5,922 nt of DNA from Clostridiales bacterium UBA2658 (GTDB lineage Bacteria > Bacillota > Clostridia > Oscillospirales > Oscillospiraceae): positions 8,406 through 14,327 of the forward strand of contig DEMY01000086.1 of assembly GCA_002359425.1 (NCBI GenBank). Direction: 5' to 3'. The first letter of the stretch is position 1; every line of letters begins with the position of its first letter. The translations under genes and the position numbers were made by a program. A model generated the notes under the pieces. That model saw only the letters and a program-made list of their open reading frames with translations, had not been told where the DNA came from and searched no databases. Shown here piece after piece: positions 5,791-5,922 of the stretch.

Positions 5791-5922
5791 ATGCTGGAAT
5801 TTGAAGAATACAAAGTGAAATTAAACGGTCTCAAGCCAACGCTCGAACATCTGGGCCACGCTCTGAAGCTTGACGAGGCGCGCGAAGAGATTAAGAAACT
5901 CGGAGCGGAGAGCGAGGAGGAG
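5791..5922 (+). CDS. prfB: Peptide chain release factor 2 (partial, N-terminal 44 residues)
   Basis: RF2 recognises UAA and UGA in the ribosomal A site and triggers release of the finished protein. Only the first 44 codons are present; the SPF codon-recognition and GGQ catalytic motifs would lie beyond the right edge. The visible part begins MLEFEEYKVKLNGLKPTLEH, continues with GHALKLDEAREEIKKLGAES and ends in an acidic EEE. This matches the N-terminal helical domain of RF2, as in the family pattern LxEYRxxLExLKPxLEELGxSLDLexxxxEIxELE. Many bacteria interrupt prfB near codon 26 with an in-frame TGA bypassed by +1 frameshifting; here codons 27-28 read CTT GAC with no stop, so RF2 is made from one continuous frame. 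The start is supported by AAGGGG and by a consensus promoter just upstream. The call rests on a short stretch, but one that is typical and in a plausible setting. Confidence 0.85.
   Translation, partial: MLEFEEYKVKLNGLKPTLEHLGHALKLDEAREEIKKLGAESEEE

Overview
The window reads as a chromosomal housekeeping segment of a Gram-positive bacterium, most likely a clostridial Bacillota close to the Oscillospiraceae. This is inferred from three things: a glgC-glgD pair (GlgD is a Bacillota-type protein), consensus SigA-like promoters in an AT-rich intergenic stretch flanked by GC-rich coding DNA, and a Pth with an N-terminal extension that I recall from clostridial homologues. No taxonomic search was possible.

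Layout. Five genes lie on the minus strand and, read in their own direction, run prs (5562-4603), pth (4523-3927), glgB (3873-1972), glgC (1947-751) and glgD (751 to beyond the left edge). One gene, prfB, starts on the plus strand at 5791 and leaves the window on the right. A 228-base divergent spacer (5563-5790) holds a strong plus-strand promoter for prfB and at least one extended -10 promoter for prs. A 79-base prs-pth spacer contains two mutually exclusive hairpins next to the pth ribosome binding site. A strong intrinsic terminator overlaps the pth stop codon and separates prs-pth from glgBCD. No tRNA, rRNA, CRISPR, insertion sequence or phage sequence was seen.

How the genes work together. 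GlgC makes ADP-glucose from glucose-1-phosphate and ATP. GlgD is its catalytically degenerate paralogue and probable partner subunit. GlgB adds alpha-1,6 branches to the growing glycogen. Glycogen synthase (glgA) and phosphorylase (glgP) are not in the window and could lie to the left. Prs makes PRPP for nucleotide, histidine and tryptophan synthesis. Pth recycles peptidyl-tRNA, and prfB encodes release factor 2.

No convincing new biological system is visible. The points most worth a second look are: a prfB that lacks the usual +1 frameshift stop, with an uninterrupted CTT-GAC where that stop normally sits; the switch-like hairpins ahead of pth; the terminator that isolates the glycogen genes without an obvious promoter after it; and the degenerate active site of GlgD.
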